From Bacteroidales bacterium (lineage in GTDB: Bacteria > Bacteroidota > Bacteroidia > Bacteroidales > UBA10428), in assembly GCA_030626465.1 (NCBI GenBank), contig DAOUOU010000002.1, forward strand, positions 1-36,410: DNA of 36,410 bases, written 5' to 3'. A program made the position numbers and the translations under genes. Shown here piece after piece: positions 1-9,027 of the stretch. Below the pieces are notes generated by a model, which had not been told where the DNA came from, did no database searches, and worked only from the letters and a program-made list of their open reading frames with translations. Within the stretch, counting starts at the first letter, position 1. Each line of letters opens with the position of its first letter.

Positions 1-72
1 ACTTCCGAATCAGTACTACCCAGTCTTCGCCAGCTGCTGCTGGCGAAGACTGGGTAGTACTGATTCGGAAGT
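1..72. repeat. Perfect 34-bp inverted repeat (hairpin) at the window edge
   Basis: Bases 1-34 are the exact reverse complement of 39-72, separated by the 4-base loop TGCT at 35-38. No T-run follows on the plus strand, so this is not an ordinary intrinsic terminator. The symmetry begins at base 1. If this is also the start of a contig, a fold-back assembly or amplification artefact is a strong alternative to a genuine genomic palindrome. The repeat itself is seen directly; its origin is inference. Confidence 0.9.
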
Positions 73-162
73 AGGTGGTGACTACTGCGCCCGAAATGCT
101 TAAGATACCTGGTTTAGGAAAATATATCCAATGTCACCGGGAACTTATACAATTGACATAAT

Positions 163-465
163 ATGGCATGTTCGCTGGTAGAAGGCAAACTGCCAGTGGG
201 AAAGCATACAATTGAACGGAACGCTCAAAACTTTCCTGCCGGTATTTATCTTTATCGAATTAAAGTCAACGATTTTTCTACTTCCGGAAGACTTGTTATT
301 AGTGAACAGAAAAGCAGACCGATATCATTTGGTTGTATATTGGAACAACACCTAAAATCTTATAATCCATTTCGAAATTGGTCTGAAATAAGAGGAGACA
401 AAGAAATCTTCGAAAGAATATCTGTTTTCGAAAATAATTCGAAAGTAAATTTGTTATTTATATAG
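163..465 (+). pseudogene. Remnant of a type IX secretion (Por) C-terminal sorting domain
   Basis: About the first 48 residues of this 100-residue frame resemble a type A T9SS C-terminal sorting domain: a LVEGKLPVGKHTI stretch, then NFPAGIYLYRIKV, then SGRLVIS. Such domains normally end a large secreted protein within a few residues of the last strand. Here the frame runs on for about 50 unrelated residues. Upstream, the frame is closed by TGA at 154-156, and the 90 bases beyond the edge hairpin hold no cargo domain or the usual start of such a domain. I read it as a broken 3' end of a lost secreted-protein gene. Loss of the original stop by a small indel near base 310 is inferred. Confidence 0.55.
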
Positions 466-539
466 TATCTGATGTTGTATTGAACTAAACCAAAATAATC
501 ACAATAAATTCCATTTTTATAGACTAAACGGTTGAAATA

Positions 540-3509
540 ATGTGTATACTTCAGAAAATACATCCTATCCACTTTCTTTTGCTTATATTATTGGCACTTC
601 CCGTTAGCAATGGCAATCTGAAAGCTCAAAAACTATCTGCCCTGAGTCCTGATGGAAGATTTTTTGCCACCTTGGAATGGGAAAAAGATACTATGGAAGA
701 AAGAAGCGGATACCTGGCTTACAGTATACCCTATACAGCCATTGTGAAAAGCAGTACTTATTTGATAAATGTTTACGATCTGGAGGAACAGCAAAGATTG
801 CAGATGATTAGGTTTACCATTAAAAACGAACCTCTACCCGATACGCTTGTATTAAGTCCCAATACACAAAATTTTTATTTCCGTATGAAGTATCATTACT
901 TCGTGTTTCATACGCGTACGGGCAAAATGGTGGGCGATTATTATTATCCTGATCAGAGAACAATTGCTCGTCTTAGGAATCAGAAAAACATATCGCCTGA
1001 ATATTTCCAATGGCAGAATATCATAGCTTTTCCACTGCATGATAATCTCTTTATTGTACGCCAGGGAACGCGACTTTTAGCTATTGATGCGCAGAGTGGT
1101 GAAGTATTGGATACCTATACGGGTTTTTCAAAAAATGCTTATTCCGGGAAACTTGATTTTAGCAGCGATGATAATTACATAGTTATGCAGGATACCCGAA
1201 AACGATTCTATGTCTGGAAAACCGGAAGAAAGAAAATAGTAAAACGGTTGACTGGAGATGAATTGACATTGTCGAGCGATAATAAAAGGATTATTTTAAA
1301 TAAGACTTCTGGTACAAACTTTTATGTTTATAATTTCAAGCTACCATCCGGAATAAGAGGAACACGATCAAGTAAAAATTCATTATTTAAAAATTATCCG
1401 CCTCCTTCTCCCTCAAAAAAGGTCATTGTGTATTATCCGGACAAACAGGATTATAAGCTTGTGAAATTAAGTCCAACGGGAAAGTACCTTCTGGTAGGGA
1501 TTGTAAATGACAGATTATCAAACTTCTACATGATTTTCAATGTTGAATCTCAGCAACTACTGGATTATTTTGAAGAGCGCCGTTCGGATAAAAGAGGCGT
1601 CAAGATAAGCTGGATATCCGATAATGTTATAGAGGTAATAGACTCCGAAAAGACAGCAAGAATTTATAATGTACCGCTTGGAGATTCTCCCCTCCGGGCC
1701 GATTTCAGTATTCCTGAAATTCCTTTGTATTTAAATCCTAATGCTTCACTACGAAAGATGCGAAAAAATAGAGTAGTATCTTCTCAAAAGGACTATGTAG
1801 TCTTTCCCTTCATTACTAAAAATAAGCATGGATTTATTATTAAAAATACTCTCTCAGCAAACCAGGAGTCTCTTATCATAAACGATTATGACTTTTTTTC
1901 ATTTACGCCAGATGGAAAAGAGGTTGTATTGATATCGTCGGATAGTATACCATTAAAGCTTAGTATTTCAGAACTTTTCGAAAAAAGGAAAATACCTGAC
2001 GGCTATATCGATGGATTTGATAATGAAATAAAGCTTATTACCGAAGACTGGATAAAAGAAGATGGGAATCCTCCTAAAGGCTATACTTATTACAGGTTGG
2101 ATACTATACTTCCATTTGGTGCGGTTAAAAATGACATTACAATAAACATCGTAAAAAAATCCATAAATTTTAAAGATTCCACAATAACGTTACATGCCCA
2201 TTTGTTAGATAATATTGGGAACTATTTTTCCGGTGCAAGCGGTGATAAGGATTATATCTGGTGCGGTTTGTTTGTACGTCGTCCCGATGGGAAGCTTGAA
2301 GAAATTGAAGACTTTACTGTGAAGGAGTACAGTGAGAACACAAGGCTGTCAAATGCGATATCGGTTGTCATGGATCATAGTGGCTCAATGGGATACGACA
2401 GAGCATATGAGATTCAGAAAGGAGCTAAATATTTTATCAATGCTAAAAGCGACCAGGATGGCTTTGCCCTGATTAAGTACGATCATTTCATTGGTATCGA
2501 GTCTCAGTTAAGCAACGATAAAGATGAACTCAGCCATCGGCTCACTTTTAAGGGACTAAGTGGATATGGCGGTGCTACGGCATTACTTGATGGTATTAAT
2601 ACAGGTATTTCGCTAATCAAGAATGAACATGATTATGATAGAAAGGCCATTATCATACTCACCGATGGCCGTGAAAACAGCTCGATAATATCAGAGAAGA
2701 GATTATTGAAACGTGCTCTTGAAAACGATATAAGTATCTATACCATTGGATTTGGCGATTATGTAAGTGACGAATACCTTGAAGCTCTTTCTGCATATAC
2801 CGGGGGCAGTTATTATCGCATTTATAGTTCGCGCGATCTGCGATGGATTTTTAATGATATCTATAAGAAACTTAATAATTACTATGCCATAAGCTTCAAA
2901 ATAAATACCATTGGCGAACATGAACTTATTCTTAAAATCTGCATTGATCAATCAGAGCCCCTTATCACAACTTTTAATAATACCCCATTACCTCCCATTG
3001 ATAGCCTTGTTGATAAAGACTACAAGCTCAAAATACCGCATATCGATCTTATCCCTGATACATTCTTTGTTGAGGAGCCAGAGCTGGAAAAGATATTGAA
3101 AGATCTTGAACCTGTACTTTTAGTAGATAATAACGATTCTCTAACCATAATCGAAGAGTTTAACCGGTTGAAATTCCCCGATATTCGATTCGTATTTGAT
3201 AAGACCATTATTGTACCGGATACAGATAAAGGACTGGAGGATGTTATTAGTTTTCTGGAAAAATATCCTCACACAGGCATAAATATCACAGGTCATACCG
3301 ATTCTCTGGGATCTGATGCATATAATATCGATTTATCTATTCGCAGGGCAGAGAAAATAAAAAATCTGATGGTAGAGGAGGGTATAAACGCCAAACGAAT
3401 ATTTATACAGGGTAAGGGAGAAAACCTGCCCAGGATAAGTAATAAAAATCAGGAAGGCAGGTCTTTGAACCGTCGTGTAGAATTCAAACTGATTTTATCA
3501 CAAGCGTAG
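540..3509 (+). CDS. Secreted propeller-like / von Willebrand A / OmpA-domain protein
   Basis: This 989-residue protein starts with a signal peptide (hydrophobic LLLILLALPVS, likely cleaved after KAQ). Residues about 30-480 hold repeats such as LSPDGRFFA and LSPTGKYLLV, like WD40/PD40 propeller blades. Residues about 605-790 are a von Willebrand A domain with an intact metal site: D612-x-S614-x-S616, T680 in GATALLDG, and D709 in LTDGRE. Residues about 880-989 are an OmpA C-terminal domain, with TGHTDSLG (D921), then NIDLSIRRAE and GRSLNRRVEF, the family's peptidoglycan-binding motifs. It is probably periplasmic or outer-membrane associated and tethered to peptidoglycan, with the A domain binding a protein partner. 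The domains are clear; the partner and role are unknown. It stands alone, 74 bases after the sorting-domain relic. Confidence 0.85.
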   Translation: MCILQKIHPIHFLLLILLALPVSNGNLKAQKLSALSPDGRFFATLEWEKDTMEERSGYLAYSIPYTAIVKSSTYLINVYDLEEQQRLQMIRFTIKNEPLPDTLVLSPNTQNFYFRMKYHYFVFHTRTGKMVGDYYYPDQRTIARLRNQKNISPEYFQWQNIIAFPLHDNLFIVRQGTRLLAIDAQSGEVLDTYTGFSKNAYSGKLDFSSDDNYIVMQDTRKRFYVWKTGRKKIVKRLTGDELTLSSDNKRIILNKTSGTNFYVYNFKLPSGIRGTRSSKNSLFKNYPPPSPSKKVIVYYPDKQDYKLVKLSPTGKYLLVGIVNDRLSNFYMIFNVESQQLLDYFEERRSDKRGVKISWISDNVIEVIDSEKTARIYNVPLGDSPLRADFSIPEIPLYLNPNASLRKMRKNRVVSSQKDYVVFPFITKNKHGFIIKNTLSANQESLIINDYDFFSFTPDGKEVVLISSDSIPLKLSISELFEKRKIPDGYIDGFDNEIKLITEDWIKEDGNPPKGYTYYRLDTILPFGAVKNDITINIVKKSINFKDSTITLHAHLLDNIGNYFSGASGDKDYIWCGLFVRRPDGKLEEIEDFTVKEYSENTRLSNAISVVMDHSGSMGYDRAYEIQKGAKYFINAKSDQDGFALIKYDHFIGIESQLSNDKDELSHRLTFKGLSGYGGATALLDGINTGISLIKNEHDYDRKAIIILTDGRENSSIISEKRLLKRALENDISIYTIGFGDYVSDEYLEALSAYTGGSYYRIYSSRDLRWIFNDIYKKLNNYYAISFKINTIGEHELILKICIDQSEPLITTFNNTPLPPIDSLVDKDYKLKIPHIDLIPDTFFVEEPELEKILKDLEPVLLVDNNDSLTIIEEFNRLKFPDIRFVFDKTIIVPDTDKGLEDVISFLEKYPHTGINITGHTDSLGSDAYNIDLSIRRAEKIKNLMVEEGINAKRIFIQGKGENLPRISNKNQEGRSLNRRVEFKLILSQA

Positions 3510-3621
3510 AAAATATAGTTACCTTTTCTTCGGTCACAATTTTTTCCGGATCGGTGAGAGCACCAATGGCTGCTTTTTTTTCTGTGTTTCAACAGGACAT
3601 GGAGATTAGCAGAAAAAGCAT
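3484..3621 (-). pseudogene. Possible small lipoprotein frame broken by one TGA
   Basis: On the minus strand an ATG at 3621, preceded seven bases upstream by GGAGG, opens MLFLLISMSC, which resembles a short lipoprotein signal ending in cysteine. A TGA (3591-3589) follows at once. The same frame then stays open for 34 further codons, including GALTDPEKIVTEEKVTIF, and its last 26 bases lie antisense to the 3' end of the OmpA-domain gene. It is short and could be chance. The signal-like start and plausible downstream composition make it worth recording as a possible decayed gene. Confidence 0.18.
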
Positions 3622-3758
3622 TTTGTAACCTCCGGCAAAGCAGAGGTACCTGCTTATGAATTTAATAATAGGCTAAGCATATATAATGCATTCTTTCGAA
3701 TTGCTTCAATCCAATTGTCTTCCCCACTATACATTACATTTATCAATTCATTCGATTT

Positions 3759-4760
3759 TCATCCCTTATAACTTTCAACCAGGACCTTTTTAACCGTCTC
3801 CGGAGAGACCTCTCGCATGCAATGACAGTTCAGGCTTTTTCTGCAATCATTACATTCGGTGTCTTTTACCAGTACATGAACCTGTTTGCCCAGTGGTGCC
3901 CACCGGCCGGGATGCATTGGCCTGATTGGAGGGTAGATACCAACAGTAGTTTTTCCTAACGCAGCTGCAATATGCAGGGGACCGGTGCTGCAAGCAACCA
4001 TACCATCTGTCATAGAGAGGAAAATGACAAATTCATTGAGGGTAAAAGTGCCGGTAATATTTGTTACCTTATCTTTATTCCTTTCAAGAAACTCTTTCAT
4101 AAGTTCAGCCTCGTCCTGTGTTCCTGTTATAAAAATCTTGAATTGATCTTCCGGTAACAGCCGTATAAGCCTTTCAAAATTTTCCAATCCCCATTCCCGT
4201 GCGCTGCCTTTTGATTTCGGGTGTAATACGATATTTTTTCTTTTACTATCCAGTAGTTGTCCAAATATTTTTTTAGTTTCTTCAGGATTTTCAAAACCAT
4301 AGTACTGCCAGAATTTTTCTATAGGAGGTATATTGATTTCAAGAGGTTTCAACAATATGCAATTAAGCTGTGCTTCGTGCAAATCAGATTTTCGTCGACT
4401 GAAGTTTATGGACTTGTTGCATGTGAGCCAATGATAAGTTCTATGAGATGTTCCAATACGATTCGTAATTGAAGCTTTTTTTGCGATTCTTGCAATAGTT
4501 TTGTCAGGAAAGACATGAATAAACCAGTCGGCTTCAAGTTTGCTGAAGACTCCTATTCTTTCCTTTGAAGACAATTGCTTAATCTTATCCCAGTTCAGAA
4601 AGAGATCAACGTGCCTGGAAAGCTGAATAACTGGTTGAGTATAGGTTCTGCCAAGGAAGGTAATTTTTGATTCGGGATATTTTTCTTTCAGCATGCCTGC
4701 AATGGGCAGGGTGAGAATAACATCACCAATGCTGTCAGTTCGACTTAATACAATATGCAT
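3759..4760 (-). CDS. Glycosyltransferase family 9 (heptosyltransferase-like)
   Basis: This 333-residue protein has the GT9/GT-B layout of ADP-heptose:LPS heptosyltransferases. The N-terminal half begins with VLSRTDSIGDVILTLP, the typical acceptor-domain opening. The C-terminal nucleotide-sugar half carries ACSTGPLHIAAALG, then GIYPPIRPMHPGRWAPLG. A cysteine-rich tail (CNDCRKSLNCHC) precedes the final helix; I recall similar tails in other Bacteroidota members. It should act on the cytoplasmic face of the inner membrane, adding a sugar to lipopolysaccharide or another surface glycan. The exact donor and acceptor cannot be read from sequence. It lies 61 bases downstream of murF-alr on the same strand and may share its transcript. 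Confidence 0.85.
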   Translation of the reverse strand: MHIVLSRTDSIGDVILTLPIAGMLKEKYPESKITFLGRTYTQPVIQLSRHVDLFLNWDKIKQLSSKERIGVFSKLEADWFIHVFPDKTIARIAKKASITNRIGTSHRTYHWLTCNKSINFSRRKSDLHEAQLNCILLKPLEINIPPIEKFWQYYGFENPEETKKIFGQLLDSKRKNIVLHPKSKGSAREWGLENFERLIRLLPEDQFKIFITGTQDEAELMKEFLERNKDKVTNITGTFTLNEFVIFLSMTDGMVACSTGPLHIAAALGKTTVGIYPPIRPMHPGRWAPLGKQVHVLVKDTECNDCRKSLNCHCMREVSPETVKKVLVESYKG

Positions 4761-4821
4761 GATTTTTTTTGTAAACTATATAATGGCATTGTAAAAAGTT
4801 ATCCTTTCACTTTGCATTCTG

Positions 4822-7284
4822 TTATTCGTTAATATAGATTCGATTTACCCGTGATGATATACTTGTAAGCACTTCATAGGGAATTGTGTCAATCTTTTTT
4901 GCGAGCTCATGAATCGGATTTTTCTCTCCGAAAACGATAACCTCATCTCCCTCTCTGACTTTGAGTCCCGTGACATCAATCATACACATATCCATACAAA
5001 TATCTCCTACAAAAGGCACATATTGATCCTTTATGACAACCTGGCCGTTATGGTTTCCTAATTTTCGATTCAATCCGTCTGCATAACCTACAGGTATAAT
5101 CGCAATTGAGGAATCACGATCGACTCTTCCCCGACGATTGTATCCTATTGTATCATTTCGGGTAACTGATTTTATTTGGCTTATTTGTGTTTTAAGTGTG
5201 CTGATTGTTTTTAACTTTTTTTGAATGCCGGATATTCCATGTAGTCCAATGCCCAATCTCACCATCTCATAATGAGCTTGCGGAAACCTTTCTATTCCTG
5301 CCGAATTCACAATATGCCGCAATGGTTTGTATCCAATGTGATTTGAGAGGGTATTGTACATGTCCTGAAAAATTTGAATTTGCTTTGTTGTGAAAGCATC
5401 TTCATCCGGGCTATCGGACGCAGCAAGATGTGAGAACAAGGCTTTCACTTTTATGTTTCGGTATGTTGATAGTCTTTTTGCTAACTCAGGGATCTCATCG
5501 GGCATAAAACCCAGGCGGTGCATGCCTGAATCAAGTTTGATCTGAACAGGGTAATCAATGATCTGACTGGCTGAAATGACTTTAGAAATAGCTTCCAGTC
5601 CGCTAAAACTATAAATTTCCGGTTCAAGCTGGTATTCAATTAATTTTTCATAGCTATCGGCGGATGGCAACATGATTAAAATCGGCAGGGTAATTCCTGC
5701 CTGTCGTAATTCAACTCCTTCATCGGCAAACGCTACACCCAGGTAATCAACCTTTTCGTGTTGTAAAAGACTGGCAATTTCGTAGCTGCCACTTCCGTAA
5801 GATAGTGCCTTTACCATGACCATTATTTTGGTACCGGCTTGCAAACTATTTCTAAAGTAGTTCAGGTTTGACACCAGATGGTTCAGATTTATCTCAAGCA
5901 CCGTAGTATGTTTTTTTTCTGAAAGTGCCTTTACTATTTCTTCGAAACCAAATTCCCTTGCACCTTTGATGAGTATTGAGTGATCAGAAAGATCAAATCC
6001 CGACAGACTATTCAGAAGTTCTCCGGTTGTTTCGTAGCGTATTGTTCCTGCAGGTAAATTTCTAAAATTTGATAGGTGAGGACCAATCGCAATAAGCTGG
6101 TCGATCTGGTATGAACTTAGCAATTTCATGACCCCGGAATAGAGTTCATTGCTTGTTTGCCCCGATTGTTGTATGTCTGACAATATTAGTGCATATTTCT
6201 TATGCTGTTTTTGCATCGACAAATAGTCAAGCGCTATCCTCAGGGAGTTGTAATCAGAATTATAACTATCGTTGATAATGGTACTGTTATTTATACCCCT
6301 GACTTGCTCCAGTCGCATTGCTACAGGAGTAAGATCCTTGAGTGCATGCTGAATTGCTTGTATATCATTCTTATTATGAAGAAGAAATGTTATGATATGC
6401 AAACAATTTTCCAGAGATGCATCATCGGTGAATGGTATGGTTAATTTGTAAGTTTCTTTTGCGACAGATAGGGTCAGTAATGTATAATGTTTTTTCTTTT
6501 CAGTGCCGGTAACAGAGAGAAAACATTCCGTACAATGCTTTGACCAGCTTATCAGTTGTTTTGAACTTAAAATCCGGTCGGCTGATATAGCTTCACGGAT
6601 AATTTCATGATCATAACAATAGTAGATTATTTTTGCATGCTTGAAAAGTGTAAGTTTTTCCCTGGCTTTCTGTTCAAGATTTTTAAAATTCTCCTGATGG
6701 GCCGGTCCCAGGTTTGTAATTATTCCATAGTCCGGGCCTATGGTTTTCTCAAGCTTTTGCATTTCTCCCGTTCGGGAGATACCTGCTTCAATAATTGCCC
6801 ATGAGGCATGTTCATTGAGCATCCATATTGATAGAGGTACTCCAATTTGTGAATTATAACTTCTTGGACTTCTGCTTACAATGGATTTGTATGATAGACA
6901 CTGAAACAACCATTCTTTAACAACAGTTTTGCCATTACTTCCGGTAATGGCAACAAAGGGCATACTTAACTGCCTTCGATAATGAGCAGCAAGCTTTTGA
7001 AGTGCTTCAACAGAGTCGGGTACTATAACGAAATTGGCATCATTTATTTTAGAGTTTATTATTGATGGATCTTCAATCAAAAAGTTTCTCAACCCTCTTT
7101 CATATAAATCATTGATGTACAAATGACCATTGTGTCGCTCTCCTTTAATAGCAATAAATATGCTTCTGTCTTTGTTACTTATTCGTCGACTGTCGATTTC
7201 TAACAAGTCAACAATTTGGGTTTTACTACCTTTGATTTTACCCCCGGTGATCTTAGAGATTTGTTCCAGATTGAATTCAGGCAT
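4822..7284 (-). CDS. murF-alr: Bifunctional MurF ligase / alanine racemase
   Basis: This 820-residue fusion joins two successive steps of D-alanine use in peptidoglycan synthesis. Residues 1 to about 450 are MurF, which ligates D-Ala-D-Ala to UDP-MurNAc-tripeptide. Its ATP loop is AITGSNGKT (K119), and it has the Mur-ligase C-terminal region with ILSDIQQSGQ. Residues about 460-820 are a fold-type III PLP alanine racemase. The PLP lysine is K492 in MVMVKALSYGSG, and the other signature parts are DSGMHRLGF, RLGIGLHG, the catalytic tyrosine Y715 in IGYNRRG, VGYADGLNR and DICMDMCMIDVT. Both active sites look intact. The murF-alr fusion is known in Bacteroidota. The likely start is MPEFNLEQIS, after which the MurF N-terminal domain follows directly. 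Confidence 0.95.
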   Translation of the reverse strand: MPEFNLEQISKITGGKIKGSKTQIVDLLEIDSRRISNKDRSIFIAIKGERHNGHLYINDLYERGLRNFLIEDPSIINSKINDANFVIVPDSVEALQKLAAHYRRQLSMPFVAITGSNGKTVVKEWLFQCLSYKSIVSRSPRSYNSQIGVPLSIWMLNEHASWAIIEAGISRTGEMQKLEKTIGPDYGIITNLGPAHQENFKNLEQKAREKLTLFKHAKIIYYCYDHEIIREAISADRILSSKQLISWSKHCTECFLSVTGTEKKKHYTLLTLSVAKETYKLTIPFTDDASLENCLHIITFLLHNKNDIQAIQHALKDLTPVAMRLEQVRGINNSTIINDSYNSDYNSLRIALDYLSMQKQHKKYALILSDIQQSGQTSNELYSGVMKLLSSYQIDQLIAIGPHLSNFRNLPAGTIRYETTGELLNSLSGFDLSDHSILIKGAREFGFEEIVKALSEKKHTTVLEINLNHLVSNLNYFRNSLQAGTKIMVMVKALSYGSGSYEIASLLQHEKVDYLGVAFADEGVELRQAGITLPILIMLPSADSYEKLIEYQLEPEIYSFSGLEAISKVISASQIIDYPVQIKLDSGMHRLGFMPDEIPELAKRLSTYRNIKVKALFSHLAASDSPDEDAFTTKQIQIFQDMYNTLSNHIGYKPLRHIVNSAGIERFPQAHYEMVRLGIGLHGISGIQKKLKTISTLKTQISQIKSVTRNDTIGYNRRGRVDRDSSIAIIPVGYADGLNRKLGNHNGQVVIKDQYVPFVGDICMDMCMIDVTGLKVREGDEVIVFGEKNPIHELAKKIDTIPYEVLTSISSRVNRIYINE

Positions 7285-7653
7285 TGTACTTTTCTGATTA
7301 TTTCATTATAGCATTTTCTGTATACGGGTTCGTATATATCCTGTGCACCAATTACTACCTGTTATTCCTTCAATTCACCCTGCATGGCTTTTTTTTGTTC
7401 TTTTTACTTCAGTAAACAGCATAAAAATTAACTTTATTTACCGGGAAGATATCCTAAAATAGTGAATTGTCTGAAAAATAGCATGCATTTATTATAAAAG
7501 TAAATTTTATTAAGTTAGCAATAACTTGTAGTCGAAGATATATCATTAACTCTATATATATCCGATATACTATTTCTGCCAGTGAGTATCTTTTTTTTCA
7601 TCTTTCAGGCAAATTTCTTAAACATTCATACGTTTGTATAATAAAAAACCGAA
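7285..7653. other. 369-base divergent spacer between murF-alr and the 7654 gene
   Basis: This AT-rich spacer must hold the promoters of both divergent genes. A small inverted repeat, TATACG-GGTT-CGTATA, lies at 7321-7336, about 40 bases upstream of the murF-alr start, and could be an operator or chance. A TAnnTTTG element for the rightward gene sits at 7629-7636. I see no coding remnant or RNA gene. Confidence 0.6.
7629..7636 (+). promoter_or_regulatory. Candidate Bacteroidota -7 box, TACGTTTG
   Basis: The sequence matches the TAnnTTTG consensus exactly and lies 17 bases before the ATG at 7654. No good -33 TTG is found at the expected distance; the nearest candidate is TTTC at about 7603. 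This makes it a partial match. Confidence 0.4.
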
Positions 7654-8358
7654 ATGGAATTTAAAAACACAGCGGAGGTATTACATGCTCAGGCCAGGGA
7701 GATTACAAATATGATAGCGCAACTCGAAACTTCAGATAAGATTCCTGCGATTGAGATTGATCTTTTACTTGAAAAACTTAGAAATATTTATGATCTGGTA
7801 AAGGATATGCAGACTTCACTTTCATTGACTGAGAATTCACAGAAATCGGAAATTCAAACACAAAGAGTTGAAAAAGAGCTTAGTCCTGAACCTGAGGACA
7901 TAGAGAAATCTTCAGGTGAGAATACGAAAGAAAGCATAGCTTCTGCTCGCAAACCAATTGAAAAAGAACGTGCAGGTGAAAAATCCGATGAAAGTGAAAA
8001 GCCTGAGAAGAATTCATTTGTTTCAGATCGGTTCAAATCTTCCAAGCCTACATTGAATGAAGAAATTGCTGGAAAATCAAAAAAAAAGGATATTTCATCT
8101 CAACTACAATCCTCCCCGATAAGCAGCATTTCAGGAGCAATAGGTTTGAATGAAAAATTTGAATTGATAAACGAGTTGTTTGAAGGTGATAAAGATACCT
8201 TTGAAAGTACCTTGCAAGTACTTAATATGGCAGGCAGTTTTGTAGAAGCATACAATTATCTGGATAAGAATTTCAACTGGGATATGGATAATGCTTATGT
8301 ACAAAGAATTCTTGAGCTAATTCGACGAAAGTTAATCGTACGACGAAATGAACAGTAA
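7654..8358 (+). CDS. Charged hypothetical protein with a conserved-looking C-terminal helical domain
   Basis: This 234-residue cytoplasmic protein has no signal or membrane segment. Residues 1-60 are helical and probably coiled coil. Residues about 65-155 are low-complexity, rich in E, K and S, and likely disordered. Residues about 160-234 form a compact domain starting SSISGAIGLNEKFELINELF and continuing through LQVLNMAGSFVEAYNYLD and a NFNWD motif. From memory, a domain of this form (ISLNE+F...ELF.GD...F...NF+WD) recurs in Bacteroidota proteins of unknown function. The gene overlaps rsmI by 11 bases, so the two are probably co-transcribed and translationally coupled. No function is assigned. 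Confidence 0.85.
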   Translation: MEFKNTAEVLHAQAREITNMIAQLETSDKIPAIEIDLLLEKLRNIYDLVKDMQTSLSLTENSQKSEIQTQRVEKELSPEPEDIEKSSGENTKESIASARKPIEKERAGEKSDESEKPEKNSFVSDRFKSSKPTLNEEIAGKSKKKDISSQLQSSPISSISGAIGLNEKFELINELFEGDKDTFESTLQVLNMAGSFVEAYNYLDKNFNWDMDNAYVQRILELIRRKLIVRRNEQ

Positions 8359-9022
8359 GCTGTATCTGGTTCCCACACCTATTGGTAACCTTGAGGATAT
8401 TACCTTGAGAGCTCTGCGAATCCTGAAGGAGGTAAACCTGATACTTGCCGAAGATACCCGCAAAACAGGTGTACTCTTAAGGCATTTTGCAATACCGACC
8501 AGAATGCAGTCATTCCATAAATTCAATGAGCATCGAAAAGTATCTCGATCTATCGAATTATTAGAAAACGAAAGCAAAATAGCCCTGGTCTCTGATGCAG
8601 GAACACCTTCCATTTCTGATCCGGGATTTTTGCTGGTACGCGGATGCCTGCAACATAACATTGAAGTCGAATGCCTTCCCGGGGCAACTGCATTCGTTCC
8701 TGCTTTGGTAAACTCTGGTTTACCGTCGGATCGTTTTGTGTTTGAAGGTTTTCTTCCTCATAAAAAAGGCAGAGCTAAACGATTAGAAGCACTTAAGATG
8801 GAAGATCGCACCATTATTTTATACGAATCTCCACACAGATTGGTAAAAACGTTAAATCAGTTGAAAGAAGTGTTTTCTAAAGACCATAAGGTATCTGTAG
8901 CAAGAGAATTATCAAAAATTCACGAAGAAAACATCAGGGGAAACCTTGAAGAGGTTGTTGACTATTTCTCAAATGCTCAGCCAAAGGGAGAAATAGTAAT
9001 TGTCATAAGTCCGGTTCTATAG
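8348..9022 (+). CDS. rsmI: 16S rRNA (cytidine-1402-2'-O)-methyltransferase
   Basis: This 224-residue SAM-dependent tetrapyrrole-methylase-fold enzyme 2'-O-methylates C1402 in the decoding centre of 16S rRNA. Diagnostic segments in order are LVPTPIGNLEDITLRAL, LAEDTRKTGVLLRHF, LVSDAGTPSISDPG, CLPGATAFVPALVNSGLP, FEGFLPHKKG and ILYESPHRLVKTL. It is shorter than the E. coli protein (about 286 residues), lacking part of the C-terminal extension; short forms are usual in Bacteroidota as far as I recall. The start lies inside the end of the preceding gene. It converges with the next gene, with only five bases between the stops. Confidence 0.93.
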   Translation: MNSKLYLVPTPIGNLEDITLRALRILKEVNLILAEDTRKTGVLLRHFAIPTRMQSFHKFNEHRKVSRSIELLENESKIALVSDAGTPSISDPGFLLVRGCLQHNIEVECLPGATAFVPALVNSGLPSDRFVFEGFLPHKKGRAKRLEALKMEDRTIILYESPHRLVKTLNQLKEVFSKDHKVSVARELSKIHEENIRGNLEEVVDYFSNAQPKGEIVIVISPVL

Positions 9023-9027
9023 TCTAT

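Noticed and set aside
4822..7284. MurF-Alr fusion as a novel enzyme
   Set aside because: The fusion is an established Bacteroidota arrangement and both active sites look ordinary.
8332..8661. 109-residue minus-strand frame over the start of rsmI
   Set aside because: It overlaps conserved RsmI motifs and the end of the 7654 gene, with no independent support.
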